Positions 44,897-53,356 of a stretch of 64,000 nt of DNA are shown here, piece by piece. Source of the stretch: Variovorax atrisoli 110B (GTDB lineage Bacteria; Pseudomonadota; Gammaproteobacteria; Burkholderiales; Burkholderiaceae_C); the NCBI RefSeq assembly GCF_000382045.1, contig NZ_KB907450.1:882204-946203 (forward strand). Reading direction: 5' to 3'. A program made the position numbers and the translations under genes. Below the pieces are notes generated by a model. The model was not told the origin of the DNA, ran no database searches, and saw only the letters and a program-made list of their open reading frames with translations. The number at the start of each line of letters is the position of its first letter. The stretch's first letter is position 1.

Positions 44897-45637
44897 TGCC
44901 GCTGCCTGCAGCAAGGCGCTGCGGCGTGCTGCATGCCCCGCCGTCGCCCGCAGCGCGGGCAGGTCGATGTGGCGGGCCGCGCCTGCCGCATCGGGCTTCT
45001 CCAGATGCGGCACGACGCCCAGCAGCGGCGCACCGAGCCTCGCGCGCAGCGTCTGCAGGTTGGCCTGCGGCGCGAGCATCGACGGATCGACCATGCTCGC
45101 CACCCAGCCGGCCAGCACCAGGCCGCGCGCGCGGATCGCCTCGGCGCTCAGCAGCGCGTGGTTGAGGCAGCCCAGCCTCAGGCCCACCACCAGGATCACC
45201 GGCAGCCCCAGCGCCACGGCGAGGTCGGCGCTGTCGAGGTCGTCGCCGAAGGGCACGCAGAAGCCGCCCACACCCTCGACCACCACCGCGTCGGCACGCT
45301 CCGAAAGTTCTTCGAAGGCCGAGAGCAGCGGCTGCAGCGCGATCTGCACACCCTCCTGCCTTGCCGCCAGATGCGGCGACATCGGCGCTCGCAGCAGATA
45401 GGGGCAGCGCAGTGCCAGCGGTGCATCGACATTGCCGGCGGCCTGCAGCTGCTCCACGTCTTCGTTGCGCCAGGCACCGTCGACCTCCTCGAGGCCTGCC
45501 GCCACCGGCTTCATGCCGACCGCGCGCAGGCCCGATCCGGCCAGCAGGCTCAGCATCGCGCTGCTCACGAGCGTCTTGCCGATGCCGGTGTCCGTGCCCG
45601 TCACGAACCAGCGGCGCCGAGGCTGCGTCATGCTCAT
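44879..45637 (-). CDS. bioD: Dethiobiotin synthetase
   Basis: A 252-residue P-loop carboxylase-ligase with Walker [12 protein letters not shown] at about residues 12-22, the substrate strand [26 protein letters not shown] (the catalytic GAGG-type loop) and [14 protein letters not shown]. It converts 7,8-diaminononanoate, CO2 and ATP to dethiobiotin. The bioF stop overlaps its start, completing a bioA-bioF-bioD operon. The Ala-rich last 20 residues overlap the convergent reductase gene. Confidence 0.95.
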   Translation of the reverse strand: MSMTQPRRRWFVTGTDTGIGKTLVSSAMLSLLAGSGLRAVGMKPVAAGLEEVDGAWRNEDVEQLQAAGNVDAPLALRCPYLLRAPMSPHLAARQEGVQIALQPLLSAFEELSERADAVVVEGVGGFCVPFGDDLDSADLAVALGLPVILVVGLRLGCLNHALLSAEAIRARGLVLAGWVASMVDPSMLAPQANLQTLRARLGAPLLGVVPHLEKPDAAGAARHIDLPALRATAGHAARRSALLQAAASAAAA

Positions 45638-46869
45638 GCGGACTCCTTCGAGCGCTGCCCGGCCAGGGCCTCGCCCAGCGCATCGACCAATCGCGCGAGG
45701 TCGGACTCGGTGTGGCTGGCCGACAGCGCGATGCGCAGCCGCGCCGTGCCCGCGGGCACCGTCGGCGGTCGGATCGCGCCGACGCGCAGGCCGTGCGCAT
45801 CGAGCTGCGCCATCGTCCGCATCGCACGCGCGTTGTCCCCCACGATCAGCGGCTGGATCGCGGTCGGCGACTCGGGCAGCCAGGCGCTGCCGTCGGCCGG
45901 CAGTACCGACGCCAGCCCGCTTCGCAGCTGGGCTATGCGCTCCTTGAGCCGCGCGCGGCGTTCGGCGCCCTCCTCACCGCCGATCAGCGCCAGGCTCGCG
46001 AGCAGCGCATGCGCGAGCGACGGCGGCGCGGCCGTGGTGAAGATGTAAGGCCGCGCGCGCTGCACCAGGTAGTCGATGACGGTGCGGTGCGCCGCCACGA
46101 ATGCGCCGGACACGCCCGCCGCCTTGCCAAGGGTGCCCACCAGCACCAGCCGATGCGAATGCAGGCCCAGCGCCTCGGGCACGCCGCGTCCGCTGGCGCC
46201 CAGCACGCCGAAGCCGTGCGCATCGTCGATCACCAGCCAGGCATCGTGCTTCTCGGCCAGCGCCAGCAGTTCGGCCACGGGCGCGACGTTGCCGTCCATG
46301 CTGAACACCGCGTCGCTCGCGATGAGCTTCACCGGTGCGTCGCAGGCGGCGAGCTGCGCATCGAGCGCCGCCACGTCGCAGTGCGCATAGCGCTCCACGC
46401 GCGCCCTCGCCAGCCGGGCGCCGTCGATCAGCGAGGCGTGGTTGAGCTCCTCCGAGAAGATCACCGCCTCCGCCCCGCCAAGCGCGGTCAGCACCGCGAG
46501 GTTGGCCATGTAGCCAGTGCAGAAGAAAAGGCTGCGCGCCTCGGGAATGAAGGGCGTCATCCATTCGGCGAGCGTTTCCTCGAGCTGCGCATGCGCACGC
46601 GAGTGCCCGAGGATCAAGTGCGATCCGCCGCTGCCCGTGCCGTACAGCGCGGCGCCCTCGGCCAGGGCCGTCGCCAGCGCGGGGTGCGCCGCCAGGCCGA
46701 GGTAGTCGTTGCTGCTGAAGCAGAGCATGGTGCGCGGCGCTGAGGTGCCGGCCAGCGTGAGCGTCTGCACCGGCGCGCAGGCGCTCTCGGCGACCTGCCT
46801 GCGGCGGCGCAGCGACTGGGCGTCGAGCGCGTCGATCTCGCCCTGCAGTCGGTCAAGCAAGCGCGACAT
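45634..46869 (-). CDS. bioF: 8-Amino-7-oxononanoate synthase
   Basis: A 411-residue fold-type I PLP enzyme of the alpha-oxoamine synthase family. It shows [16 protein letters not shown], the [25 protein letters not shown] block, [13 protein letters not shown] (cofactor Asp) and the Schiff-base Lys in [10 protein letters not shown]. It condenses pimeloyl-ACP/CoA with L-alanine, the first dedicated ring-precursor step of biotin synthesis. The ATG at 46869 lies 17 bp inside bioA and the stop overlaps bioD (ATGA). Confidence 0.95.
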   Translation of the reverse strand: MSRLLDRLQGEIDALDAQSLRRRRQVAESACAPVQTLTLAGTSAPRTMLCFSSNDYLGLAAHPALATALAEGAALYGTGSGGSHLILGHSRAHAQLEETLAEWMTPFIPEARSLFFCTGYMANLAVLTALGGAEAVIFSEELNHASLIDGARLARARVERYAHCDVAALDAQLAACDAPVKLIASDAVFSMDGNVAPVAELLALAEKHDAWLVIDDAHGFGVLGASGRGVPEALGLHSHRLVLVGTLGKAAGVSGAFVAAHRTVIDYLVQRARPYIFTTAAPPSLAHALLASLALIGGEEGAERRARLKERIAQLRSGLASVLPADGSAWLPESPTAIQPLIVGDNARAMRTMAQLDAHGLRVGAIRPPTVPAGTARLRIALSASHTESDLARLVDALGEALAGQRSKESA

Positions 46870-48238
46870 CGCGGGCTCCTTCCATCTTCGGGTTCGTGGC
46901 CGCGACGGCGTCCAGCGTGGCGAGCGTGCCGTCGACCAGCAGGTCGATCTCGTCGTCGCCGATGGCGTACGGCGGCATCAGGTAGACGGTATTGCCGATG
47001 GGCCGCATCAGCAGCCCCTGCGCGCGCGCCGCAAGATGGAAGCGCTCCGCGAAGCGCTCGCCCGGATCGCGCACGTCGAAGGCGGTGATCATTCCGCGCT
47101 GCCGCAGGTGCTCCACCTCCCGGCCTTCCAGGCCCTTCCGCAACCGCTCGAGCAGGCGCGCCGCCCTGCCCTGGTTGCGCTGCAATGCGTTCTCGGCCTC
47201 GAACAGGTCCAGCGTCGCCAGCGCCGCGCGGCAGGCCAGCGCGTTGCCGGTGTACGAGTGCGAATGCAGGAAGCTGCGCGTCGCGTCGTCGTCGATGAAG
47301 GCGTCGTGGATGGCGTCGCGCGTCATCACCAGCGCCAGCGGCAGGTAGCCGCCGCTGATCCCTTTGGACAGGCACACGAAGTCCGGCCAGATGCCTGCCT
47401 GCTCGCAGGCGAAGAAGGTGCCGGTGCGCCCGCAGCCCACGGCGATCTCGTCGGCGATGAGGTGCACGCCGTAGCGGTCGCACAGCGCGCGCACGCAGCG
47501 CAGGTATTCGGGGTCGTGCATCGCCATGCCGGCGGCGCATTGCACCAGCGGCTCGACGATCACGGCGGCGATGGAGCCGTGCTGCTCGGCCAGCACCGCC
47601 TCCAGTTCGGCGGCTGCGCGGTGGGCGACATCGGCTTCGCTCTCGCCCGCAGCGGCATTGCGCGCATCGGGTGAAGCGACCAGGAGCGAATCGGCGAGCA
47701 ATGGCGCATAGGCGTCGCGGAACACGGGCACGTCGGTCACATGCAGCGCGCCCAGCGTCTCGCCGTGGTAGCCGTGTCTGATCGCGACGAAGCGCCGCTT
47801 GTCGCCGCGGCCCGCGTTGCGCCAGAAATGAAAGCTCATCTTCAGCGCGATCTCGACCGCCGAGGCGCCGTCGGAGGCGTAGAAGCAGTGCCCGAGCACG
47901 CCACCCGTGAGCCCCGACAGCCGCTGCGCGAGCTCCACCGCCGGCTCGTGCGTGCAGCCGGCGAGCATCACGTGCGGGAGTGTGTCGAGTTGCCGCTTCA
48001 GCGCGGCGTTGATCGCCGGATGCGCATGGCCGAAGAGGTTGACCCACCATGAGCTGGTGGCGTCCATGTAGCGGCGGCCTTCCTGGTCGAAGAGCCACAC
48101 GCCTTCGCCGCGCGCGATGGGAAGCGGCGGCACCGCCTCGAGGCGGATGCTCTGCGTGCACGGATGCCAGACATGGCGCCGGCTGCGCTGTTGCAGGTCG
48201 GCGTTGGAGGATGGGGAAGAAACGTCGGTCGGAAGCAC
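46853..48238 (-). CDS. bioA: Adenosylmethionine-8-amino-7-oxononanoate aminotransferase
   Basis: A 461-residue class III aminotransferase. Visible segments are [15 protein letters not shown] RHVWHPCTQ near the N-terminus, [18 protein letters not shown] (BioA hallmark), [64 protein letters not shown] with the PLP Lys, and [22 protein letters not shown]. It uses SAM as amino donor to form 7,8-diaminononanoate. The start is taken as GTG at 48238 because AAAGGA (48252-48247) lies 8 bp upstream and the frame upstream of it looks non-coding. bioB and bioC are not in the window. Confidence 0.93.
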   Translation of the reverse strand: MLPTDVSSPSSNADLQQRSRRHVWHPCTQSIRLEAVPPLPIARGEGVWLFDQEGRRYMDATSSWWVNLFGHAHPAINAALKRQLDTLPHVMLAGCTHEPAVELAQRLSGLTGGVLGHCFYASDGASAVEIALKMSFHFWRNAGRGDKRRFVAIRHGYHGETLGALHVTDVPVFRDAYAPLLADSLLVASPDARNAAAGESEADVAHRAAAELEAVLAEQHGSIAAVIVEPLVQCAAGMAMHDPEYLRCVRALCDRYGVHLIADEIAVGCGRTGTFFACEQAGIWPDFVCLSKGISGGYLPLALVMTRDAIHDAFIDDDATRSFLHSHSYTGNALACRAALATLDLFEAENALQRNQGRAARLLERLRKGLEGREVEHLRQRGMITAFDVRDPGERFAERFHLAARAQGLLMRPIGNTVYLMPPYAIGDDEIDLLVDGTLATLDAVAATNPKMEGARDVALA

Positions 48239-48546
48239 CCGCGAAGTCCTTTCATGAGGGCAAGGCGCGGGATCGTATCGACGCGTTCGAGCTGCTACAA
48301 ACCTCAACCGGGCGCGCACGAAGGCGCGGCGATCGGCGACGTTGCGCGAGATAGCCGCCACGTTCAGGGCAACGTCGCGGATCGAGCAGGCTTCTTGCCG
48401 CCGCATGCGAGTGGCGGGAAAACACAAGTTGTCCGGCTGGCGCCAGAAACAGGTCGCGAATGTCCGGTTTCCGAGGCTTCATCGCGCCGCGCACGAATTT
48501 CGGACATGCATCCTGGCGGGTTTTCGAAGCCCCCCGCCCCACCGTG
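48239..48546. other. 308-bp bioA upstream region
   Basis: It lies between bioA and the end of the NmrA-type gene, both leftward, and must contain the bio promoter unless the operon reads through. Besides the bioA ribosome-binding site (AAAGGA, 48247-48252), I see no BirA-like palindrome (no TTGTAAAC/GTTTACAA pair) and no clear -35/-10. Confidence 0.45.
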
Positions 48547-49413
48547 TCAGCCGGAGCTTCTCCTCACCAGCGCGGTGATGTATTCGCGCAGGGTGATCGC
48601 ACCGCGCACCGGCCTGGTCGCCGGTTCGTAGTGTTGGTCTATCGTGGCCCGCGTCATCGCAGCATACGACTTCGCGGCGGCCTCGGAAAAGCCCAGCGAC
48701 GAGAAGGCCTGCTCCAGTTGCTCGCGAGGCGTTTCGACCAGTTCCACCGGCTTGCCGAGCGCTTCGGAGAACGCACGCGCCACGTCGCCCGGCGAGTAGC
48801 GCTCAGGCCCCTCGACATGGAGTGGCCCCGATGATTCGGCCGGGCCCAGCATCAGCTTGGCGGCGAACTGGCCGATGTCGTGCGGCGCCACCATCGGCAG
48901 CTCGAAGTCTTCCGGGAACATGCTGTGGACCCTGCCCTGACTGCGCGCGGTGTCCAGCGAGGCGTCCCAGTTGCTCATGTAGTAGGCGGCGCGGAGTGCG
49001 CTGAACGGCGTCGGGCCGGCGGCGAGCGCCTGTTCGAGTTCGTACAGCACGCTGAGGTCGCCGACGCCTTCGCCAGGCTGTGCACCGTAGGTCGACTCGG
49101 CGACGATCTTCTCGAGCTGGCAACCCTCGAGCGCCGCAACGATGGCGTGCGCGCTCCTCGACTCCTGCGCCGAGGTGTCCGACGAAGGCGATGCCGGCGG
49201 GTTCAGCACGAAGACGCGCCGACCGCCCATGAACACCCGGCGCAGCGCATGCGTGTCGAACACGTCGACCTGCGCCACGTGCGCTCCCTTGGTACGCAAG
49301 GCCTGGGCCTTGTGCGCGTCGCGCGTGACCACGGTGACCGGCTCGCTGCGCTCCAGCAGGGCCTGCGCGACCGCCGAGCCGACATGGCCGGTCGCCCCCA
49401 GGACGATGTGCAT
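48547..49413 (-). CDS. NmrA-like NAD(P)-binding atypical short-chain dehydrogenase family protein
   Basis: A 288-residue protein with the N-terminal dinucleotide motif GATGHVGSAVAQAL. The VVTRDAHKAQALRTKGAHVAQVDVFD segment is characteristic of NmrA/QOR2-like proteins, which often sense or use NADP(H). An active-site Tyr-x3-Lys is not obvious, so a redox-sensor or quinone-reductase-like role is equally likely. It begins the leftward strand after the small basic protein gene (14-bp gap). Confidence 0.85.
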   Translation of the reverse strand: MHIVLGATGHVGSAVAQALLERSEPVTVVTRDAHKAQALRTKGAHVAQVDVFDTHALRRVFMGGRRVFVLNPPASPSSDTSAQESRSAHAIVAALEGCQLEKIVAESTYGAQPGEGVGDLSVLYELEQALAAGPTPFSALRAAYYMSNWDASLDTARSQGRVHSMFPEDFELPMVAPHDIGQFAAKLMLGPAESSGPLHVEGPERYSPGDVARAFSEALGKPVELVETPREQLEQAFSSLGFSEAAAKSYAAMTRATIDQHYEPATRPVRGAITLREYITALVRRSSG

Positions 49414-49427
49414 CGGCAGCCCCGCGC

Positions 49428-49739
49428 TCAGCCGCGCTTCTCGGCGTTGCGCTTGCGCGTGGCGGCGGCCTTCCTGGCGGAGGCCGATCGCTCGGCCGCG
49501 GTGCGATGCGCCGCCGCTGCGCCGCCGAGCTTTCCGCCCTTGCGCGAGGGCCCGTGGTTCTCCGACTTGCCGCGGCCAGAGCCGCTCTTCTTGCCGCCGC
49601 CGGTCTCGGCATTCACAGTCGCCCAGGCCCGGCGCTCCGCCTCGCCCTTGCCGACGCCGCGATGTTCGTAGCCTTTCTCGATGTGTTCGGCCTGTCGCTT
49701 CTGCTTGTCCGTGTAGGACGACTTGTCGCCTCTAGGCAT
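49428..49739 (-). CDS. Small basic protein of unknown function (often annotated plasmid stabilisation-like)
   Basis: A 103-residue, very Lys/Arg/Gly-rich protein: KSSYTDKQKRQAEHIEKGYE at the start, then GVGKGEAERRAWATVNAETGGG and a disordered Ser/Gly/Lys linker, ending in an Ala/Arg helix (TAAERSASARKAAATRKRNAEK). It resembles a widespread proteobacterial family with no proven role. The N-terminal half may fold as a small helical domain and the tail is likely to bind nucleic acid. No toxin or partner gene is adjacent. Confidence 0.75.
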   Translation of the reverse strand: MPRGDKSSYTDKQKRQAEHIEKGYEHRGVGKGEAERRAWATVNAETGGGKKSGSGRGKSENHGPSRKGGKLGGAAAAHRTAAERSASARKAAATRKRNAEKRG

Positions 49740-49974
49740 GCGTTGCTCCTGCTGTTGGTTGAGGAGCTTTCATGCTGTGCGCGTTGCAGGCTGCATGGGT
49801 AAGAAGAAGAGCGTGCCGAGCGTCGGAGCCGTCCGTCGTGGGTTTGCCCGGCCGGCTTCCACCGGGCCGACGCGCGGGGTGGGTCCATTCCCACATGCGC
49901 CATGCAGGGGCAGACGCACAAGAGATGCGAGAGGCAAGTGGCCTCCCCGACTTTCCACGAAGGAGTTCCATCCC

Positions 49975-50178
49975 ATGACATCCGCCAAGCAGCATCAAGA
50001 CCCCGACGCCGTCACCACCGACGAGCACGACACCCTGCCCACCCGACACAACAAGGCAGGCAACCAGCCGCCCACGCCGAGGAACGAGCCGCGGCGCACG
50101 CCCGAAAGCCGCAACTACCGCGAGAGCCACGTCGGCGCCGGCAACCAGCTGCAGGCCCGGCGCGGAGGTTCGAGATGA
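49975..50178 (+). CDS. Small hydrophilic hypothetical protein coupled to the copper-storage gene
   Basis: A 67-residue protein with no hydrophobic core. It is rich in Asp, Asn, Arg, Pro and His (HQDPDAVTTDEHDTLPTRHN) and has two related short motifs, NKAGNQ and VGAGNQ. It is probably disordered. A strong AAGGAG at 49960-49965, 9 bp before the ATG, and an ATGA overlap with the downstream Cys-rich gene support expression. No function is recognised; five His residues make metal contact conceivable. Confidence 0.65.
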   Translation: MTSAKQHQDPDAVTTDEHDTLPTRHNKAGNQPPTPRNEPRRTPESRNYRESHVGAGNQLQARRGGSR

Positions 50179-50531
50179 CGCCGGGGACCTCTGCCAGTAC
50201 TGCCAGCAGCTCCATGGACCGCTGCATCGCTGCCTGCAACGACTGCGCCCTGGCATGCAACCGATGCGCCGCCGCCTGCCTTGCCGAAGGAATGAGCGGC
50301 CTGACGCGATGCATCGCGCTGGACATCGACTGCGCCGCGGCCTGCGCCTTCGCTGCCGGCCTGATGGCACGGGGCAGCGACAACGTCGTGGTCGCATGCG
50401 GCATGTGCGCCGAAATCTGCCAGCGCTGCGCCGCCGAATGCGGCAGCCACGACGCGGATCACTGCCAGCGCTGCGCCGAAGCCTGCAGGTGGTGCGAGGA
50501 AGAATGCCGGACCATGGCGGCAGCGGCCTGA
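50175..50531 (+). CDS. Cys-rich four-helix-bundle copper-storage protein (Csp3-like)
   Basis: A 118-residue protein with 19 Cys residues in repeated C-x3-C and C-x2-C patterns along predicted helices: C17, C21, C24, C28, C31, C35; C46, C53, C57; C75, C78, C82, C85, C89; C97, C100, C104, C107, C111. This is the DUF326/Csp architecture, whose inward-facing thiols bind many Cu(I) ions. There is no signal peptide or Tat motif, so it corresponds to the cytosolic Csp3 type. It starts within the stop of the 67-residue gene and its end overlaps the start of the UdgX gene by 28 bp. Confidence 0.88.
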   Translation: MTPGTSASTASSSMDRCIAACNDCALACNRCAAACLAEGMSGLTRCIALDIDCAAACAFAAGLMARGSDNVVVACGMCAEICQRCAAECGSHDADHCQRCAEACRWCEEECRTMAAAA

Positions 50532-51211
50532 ACGGCCGGCGCATCACCGTTCGCGAGGCGCAGGCTGCGCTGCGGGCGCTCGACGAGGCGACCGACGCCT
50601 GTCGCGAGTGCCCGATCGGACAGTACGCGACGCAGTCCGTGTTCGGCGAGGGCCCTGTGCGCCCGGTACTGATGTTCGTGGGCGAACAGCCCGGCGACAA
50701 GGAAGACCTCGCCGGCCGCCCTTTCGTGGGGCCGGCCGGCAAGCTCTTCGACCGGGCCGTGGCGCAACTCGGCTGGTCGCGCGAGAAGCTGTACGTGACC
50801 AACGCGGTCAAGCACTTCAAGTACGAATGGCGCGGCAAGCGTCGCATGCACAAGACCCCTGGCCAGCGAGAAGCCGAGGCCTGCCATCACTGGCTGGAGA
50901 GCGAGCTTCAGCTGGTACGGCCGCGCGCCATCGTCGCGCTGGGCGCAACTGCCGCCCGCTCGCTGCTCGGACGCCCCGTGGCCGTGACGAAGCTGCGCGG
51001 CCAGTGGCAGGAAGATGCGGCGGGACGGCGAGTGCTTGTCACGCTGCATCCGTCGGCGCTGCTGCGCGGCGATCCGGCCCAGCGCGAAGCGGCCTGGAAC
51101 GCCTGGATCAGCGACCTCTCGGCGGCGGCGTCTCTCTTCGCTCCCCGGCGGAAGAAGGACGAACAGAAAGAGAAGAAGTCCGTTCGCGTCGAGCCCGCGT
51201 TCGCAGGGTGA
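50504..51211 (+). CDS. UdgX-type uracil-DNA glycosylase
   Basis: A 235-residue family-4-related uracil-DNA glycosylase. It shows Cys pairs of the Fe-S site (C33, C36, and C127), motif A GEQPGDKEDLAGRPFVGPAGKLFD at about 60-83, and the distinctive loop K112-R-R-M-H116. The closing motif is VLVTLHPSALLR. In mycobacterial UdgX the KRRIH-loop His attacks the abasic sugar, leaving the enzyme covalently bound to DNA, and His116 is the equivalent here. The ATG at 50504 overlaps the Csp gene by 28 bp; a later start would remove little conserved sequence. Its last 104 bp overlap, antiparallel, the AlkB gene. Confidence 0.88.
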   Translation: MPDHGGSGLNGRRITVREAQAALRALDEATDACRECPIGQYATQSVFGEGPVRPVLMFVGEQPGDKEDLAGRPFVGPAGKLFDRAVAQLGWSREKLYVTNAVKHFKYEWRGKRRMHKTPGQREAEACHHWLESELQLVRPRAIVALGATAARSLLGRPVAVTKLRGQWQEDAAGRRVLVTLHPSALLRGDPAQREAAWNAWISDLSAAASLFAPRRKKDEQKEKKSVRVEPAFAG

Positions 51212-51797
51212 TGGAGTAGCGCAGCGCCTCGGTGGGCGCGATCGCGTGCTGCCAGGCCCACCGCGCGGGTCCGCGCAGCAGATAGATGGAGCGCGGCTCA
51301 ACCAGGAACTCGAGCGTTGGTGGCCCCGAAGAGGACGCGCCAGGCACGTAGGGCCTGAACTGCATGACGGCATCGTTGTGCAGCGACACGCCGACGATGT
51401 CCTCGAAATCAGGCACGTCGCGATGCCAGCCCAGCGGCGTGCCCGGCCGGTACTCGGCGATCAGCATGTGCGTGAGTTCTTCGGGCGCGATGCCGGCCCA
51501 GGCCGCCGCCTTGTCGCGAAGCGGATGCAGCTCAGGGGGCAGCGGCGCGCCGGGCTTCAGGCGGTTGGTGTCGAAGTCGTAGCTGCCGCCGAAGCTCGTG
51601 CCCCTTCGCCGGGCGGTGTATTCCTTGTAGCGCATCTCCTTGAGCGGGAGGGCCTGCACGATGGCCAGCAGGCCGGCTTCCTCCTCGCGCGAGAGGAACC
51701 CGTTCTCATAGCGCAGCCCTTCGATCGCGGCCGCAGGCGCTTCGCCGAACAGGTCAGGCTGTCCGGCGTGTTCGAGGCGTCTGGCGGCGCGCGTCAT
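51108..51797 (-). CDS. AlkB-family Fe(II)/2-oxoglutarate-dependent dioxygenase
   Basis: A 229-residue AlkB-type enzyme. The iron ligands are H125 and D127 in GWHRDVPDFED and H184 in WQHAIAP. The 2-oxoglutarate-binding pair is R193/R199 in RYSITLR, matching the R-x5-R of AlkB. It should oxidatively remove alkyl groups from damaged bases, in the ALKBH2/4/7-like bacterial subgroup. The C-terminal ~30 residues (RARRERTSSLSVRPSSAGERR) are low-complexity and lie in the 104-bp antiparallel overlap with udgX, so they may be dispensable. Confidence 0.9.
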   Translation of the reverse strand: MTRAARRLEHAGQPDLFGEAPAAAIEGLRYENGFLSREEEAGLLAIVQALPLKEMRYKEYTARRRGTSFGGSYDFDTNRLKPGAPLPPELHPLRDKAAAWAGIAPEELTHMLIAEYRPGTPLGWHRDVPDFEDIVGVSLHNDAVMQFRPYVPGASSSGPPTLEFLVEPRSIYLLRGPARWAWQHAIAPTEALRYSITLRTRARRERTSSLSVRPSSAGERRETPPPRGR

Positions 51798-51806
51798 GAG
51801 GGTACG

Positions 51807-53123
51807 TCAGGGAGGTGTGGGAAGTTGCCAGACGCGAACCCAATCGATCTGCATGGTCCCGTTGGTGCTGGCGCCCAGCCGGCCGTAGCCTTCGGCCGGA
51901 ATATTGCCAGCCCAGTAGAGATCCTTGATTTCACTGGTGAGCCGGATGAACTCCGGGGACATGGAGAGCCCCATCGTCGTGTCCCAGTATGGATTTCCAT
52001 CGAAGAAGAACTGGTAGCCCGAGGGAGTCCAAAGTACACCCACGGTATGCCATTCGGCGAACGACTGGCCCGCCGGCAGTTGCTTCTGCCCGCTGCCGAC
52101 TGTCTGCATCTCGTCCTTCGCGTAGCCATTCCAGTGAATTGCACTGGAATGCTGGTTGCGGACGTTTCCTGCGTTGTTCTCCACGACCGCGCGATGTTCG
52201 ATGATGTCGATCTCCACCCCGAGACTGGGGTCCTCGGGCACGTAGACCTTGTTCATGTTCGACATCAGCCAGAAGGCCGACCACTGGCCGGGCATGCTCA
52301 CGAAGCGCACGCGGGCCTCGAAATAGCCGAAGGTGAATCTGCCTTGGTCACCGGTGTTCGTGTCCAGGAAGCCCGTGCAGTGCTTGCCCGTCTCGGGATC
52401 CGTATAGGTCGAAATCGTCAGGACGCCGTTGGCGACCTCAATCGCATCGGGCGCATGGGTGGCATCGCCCCGGGTACCGCCATGTGCTCTCCAGCGCCTC
52501 TTGTCCAAGCTGGTGCCATCGAACTCGTCGTGCCAGGCGAGCCGATAACCAGCAGCCGGCGCGGGTGCCGACAGCACGGAGAACTGGGCGCTCGACTGAC
52601 TGGCTCCCGCCGTCGTCTTTACGGTGATTGGCCCGGACGCGGCCAACGCGGGCACCGTGACCGAAATCCGCGTGTCCGAATCGACGCTGACTTTCGTTGC
52701 CGCCACCCCGCCGAAGCTGACGACAGCTGTAGAGTCGAATTTGGCGCCAGTGATAACAATCAATTTTCCCGGAACCTCGGCCGAAGGAACGAAAGACTGA
52801 ATGACCGGGTGTGTCGTGACAGAGGAAAAACTCTCGTCGACAGTGCCACCTGCAGCGGGTCCAGGCGAATTCTCGGCACTCGAATTGTTTACGGATTGCG
52901 GCGCCGAGTTTTCGAGAGCCGGCACCGCCGCCTGTCCATTTGAGTTCCCGGAAGCCGGAAACAGTCCCGCACCACTTGGAGTGATGGCGCCTCCTCCTCC
53001 TCCGCATCCCGTCAGCGCCAGGCCGCCCCAAATCGCAGTGGCAGTTTGTGCGCCCGTTTGCAGGAACTGCCGGCGAGAGTTTTTCGGGATTTCCGATTCA
53101 GAGTTTGAAAAGATTGATTTCAT
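51807..53123 (-). CDS. Glycoside hydrolase family 16 lipoprotein with IPT/TIG domain
   Basis: A 438-residue exported protein. The N-terminus has SRRQFLQTGAQTATAIWGGLALTGCGGG: a Tat-like RRQFLQ followed by a lipobox LTGC, then a ~65-residue Ser/Asn/Pro/Gly linker. An IPT/TIG immunoglobulin-like domain follows at about 105-180 (PVIQSFVPSAEVPGKLIVITG). The C-terminal ~245 residues are GH16, with the catalytic E304-I-D306-I-I-E309 (ExDxxE), WHDEFDGTSLD at its start and WVRVWQ at its end. It should hydrolyse beta-1,3/1,4-glucan or a galactan at the cell surface. Its 5' part and the upstream 180 bp are visibly richer in A/T than neighbours, hinting at transfer. Confidence 0.88.
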   Translation of the reverse strand: MKSIFSNSESEIPKNSRRQFLQTGAQTATAIWGGLALTGCGGGGGAITPSGAGLFPASGNSNGQAAVPALENSAPQSVNNSSAENSPGPAAGGTVDESFSSVTTHPVIQSFVPSAEVPGKLIVITGAKFDSTAVVSFGGVAATKVSVDSDTRISVTVPALAASGPITVKTTAGASQSSAQFSVLSAPAPAAGYRLAWHDEFDGTSLDKRRWRAHGGTRGDATHAPDAIEVANGVLTISTYTDPETGKHCTGFLDTNTGDQGRFTFGYFEARVRFVSMPGQWSAFWLMSNMNKVYVPEDPSLGVEIDIIEHRAVVENNAGNVRNQHSSAIHWNGYAKDEMQTVGSGQKQLPAGQSFAEWHTVGVLWTPSGYQFFFDGNPYWDTTMGLSMSPEFIRLTSEIKDLYWAGNIPAEGYGRLGASTNGTMQIDWVRVWQLPTPP

Positions 53124-53356
53124 GAAGAGATAGCTAATTGATGAATTACCTCTTCGAGTCTAAGCAGCCCGAAAGACGGCCCAGAGAAAAACTGCTCATT
53201 TCGATCGTTTAAATCACATAAATTCATTATCCGGAAAACCGAAAACAATCGCCAACAACTCGCGATTTGCAGACAGAAAAGATATGCAAGCACGAACGGC
53301 TCAGTCGCACCGCAATTCGACCCGACCAGGGGCCGCCGATAACGCGCACGCCACGA
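53124..53356. other. AT-rich intergenic region upstream of the GH16 gene
   Basis: A 233-bp gap whose first ~150 bp (to about 53280) are conspicuously A/T-rich for this genome, including runs such as AATCACATAAATTCATTATCC. It presumably holds the GH16 promoter, reading leftward. The convergent-side 80 bp belong to the helicase 3' region. No repeat or integrase-type site is evident. Confidence 0.5.

Noticed and set aside
49428..49739. Plasmid stabilisation or toxin-antitoxin system
   Set aside because: The small basic protein is often given that label, but no partner toxin or antitoxin and no plasmid genes are present.
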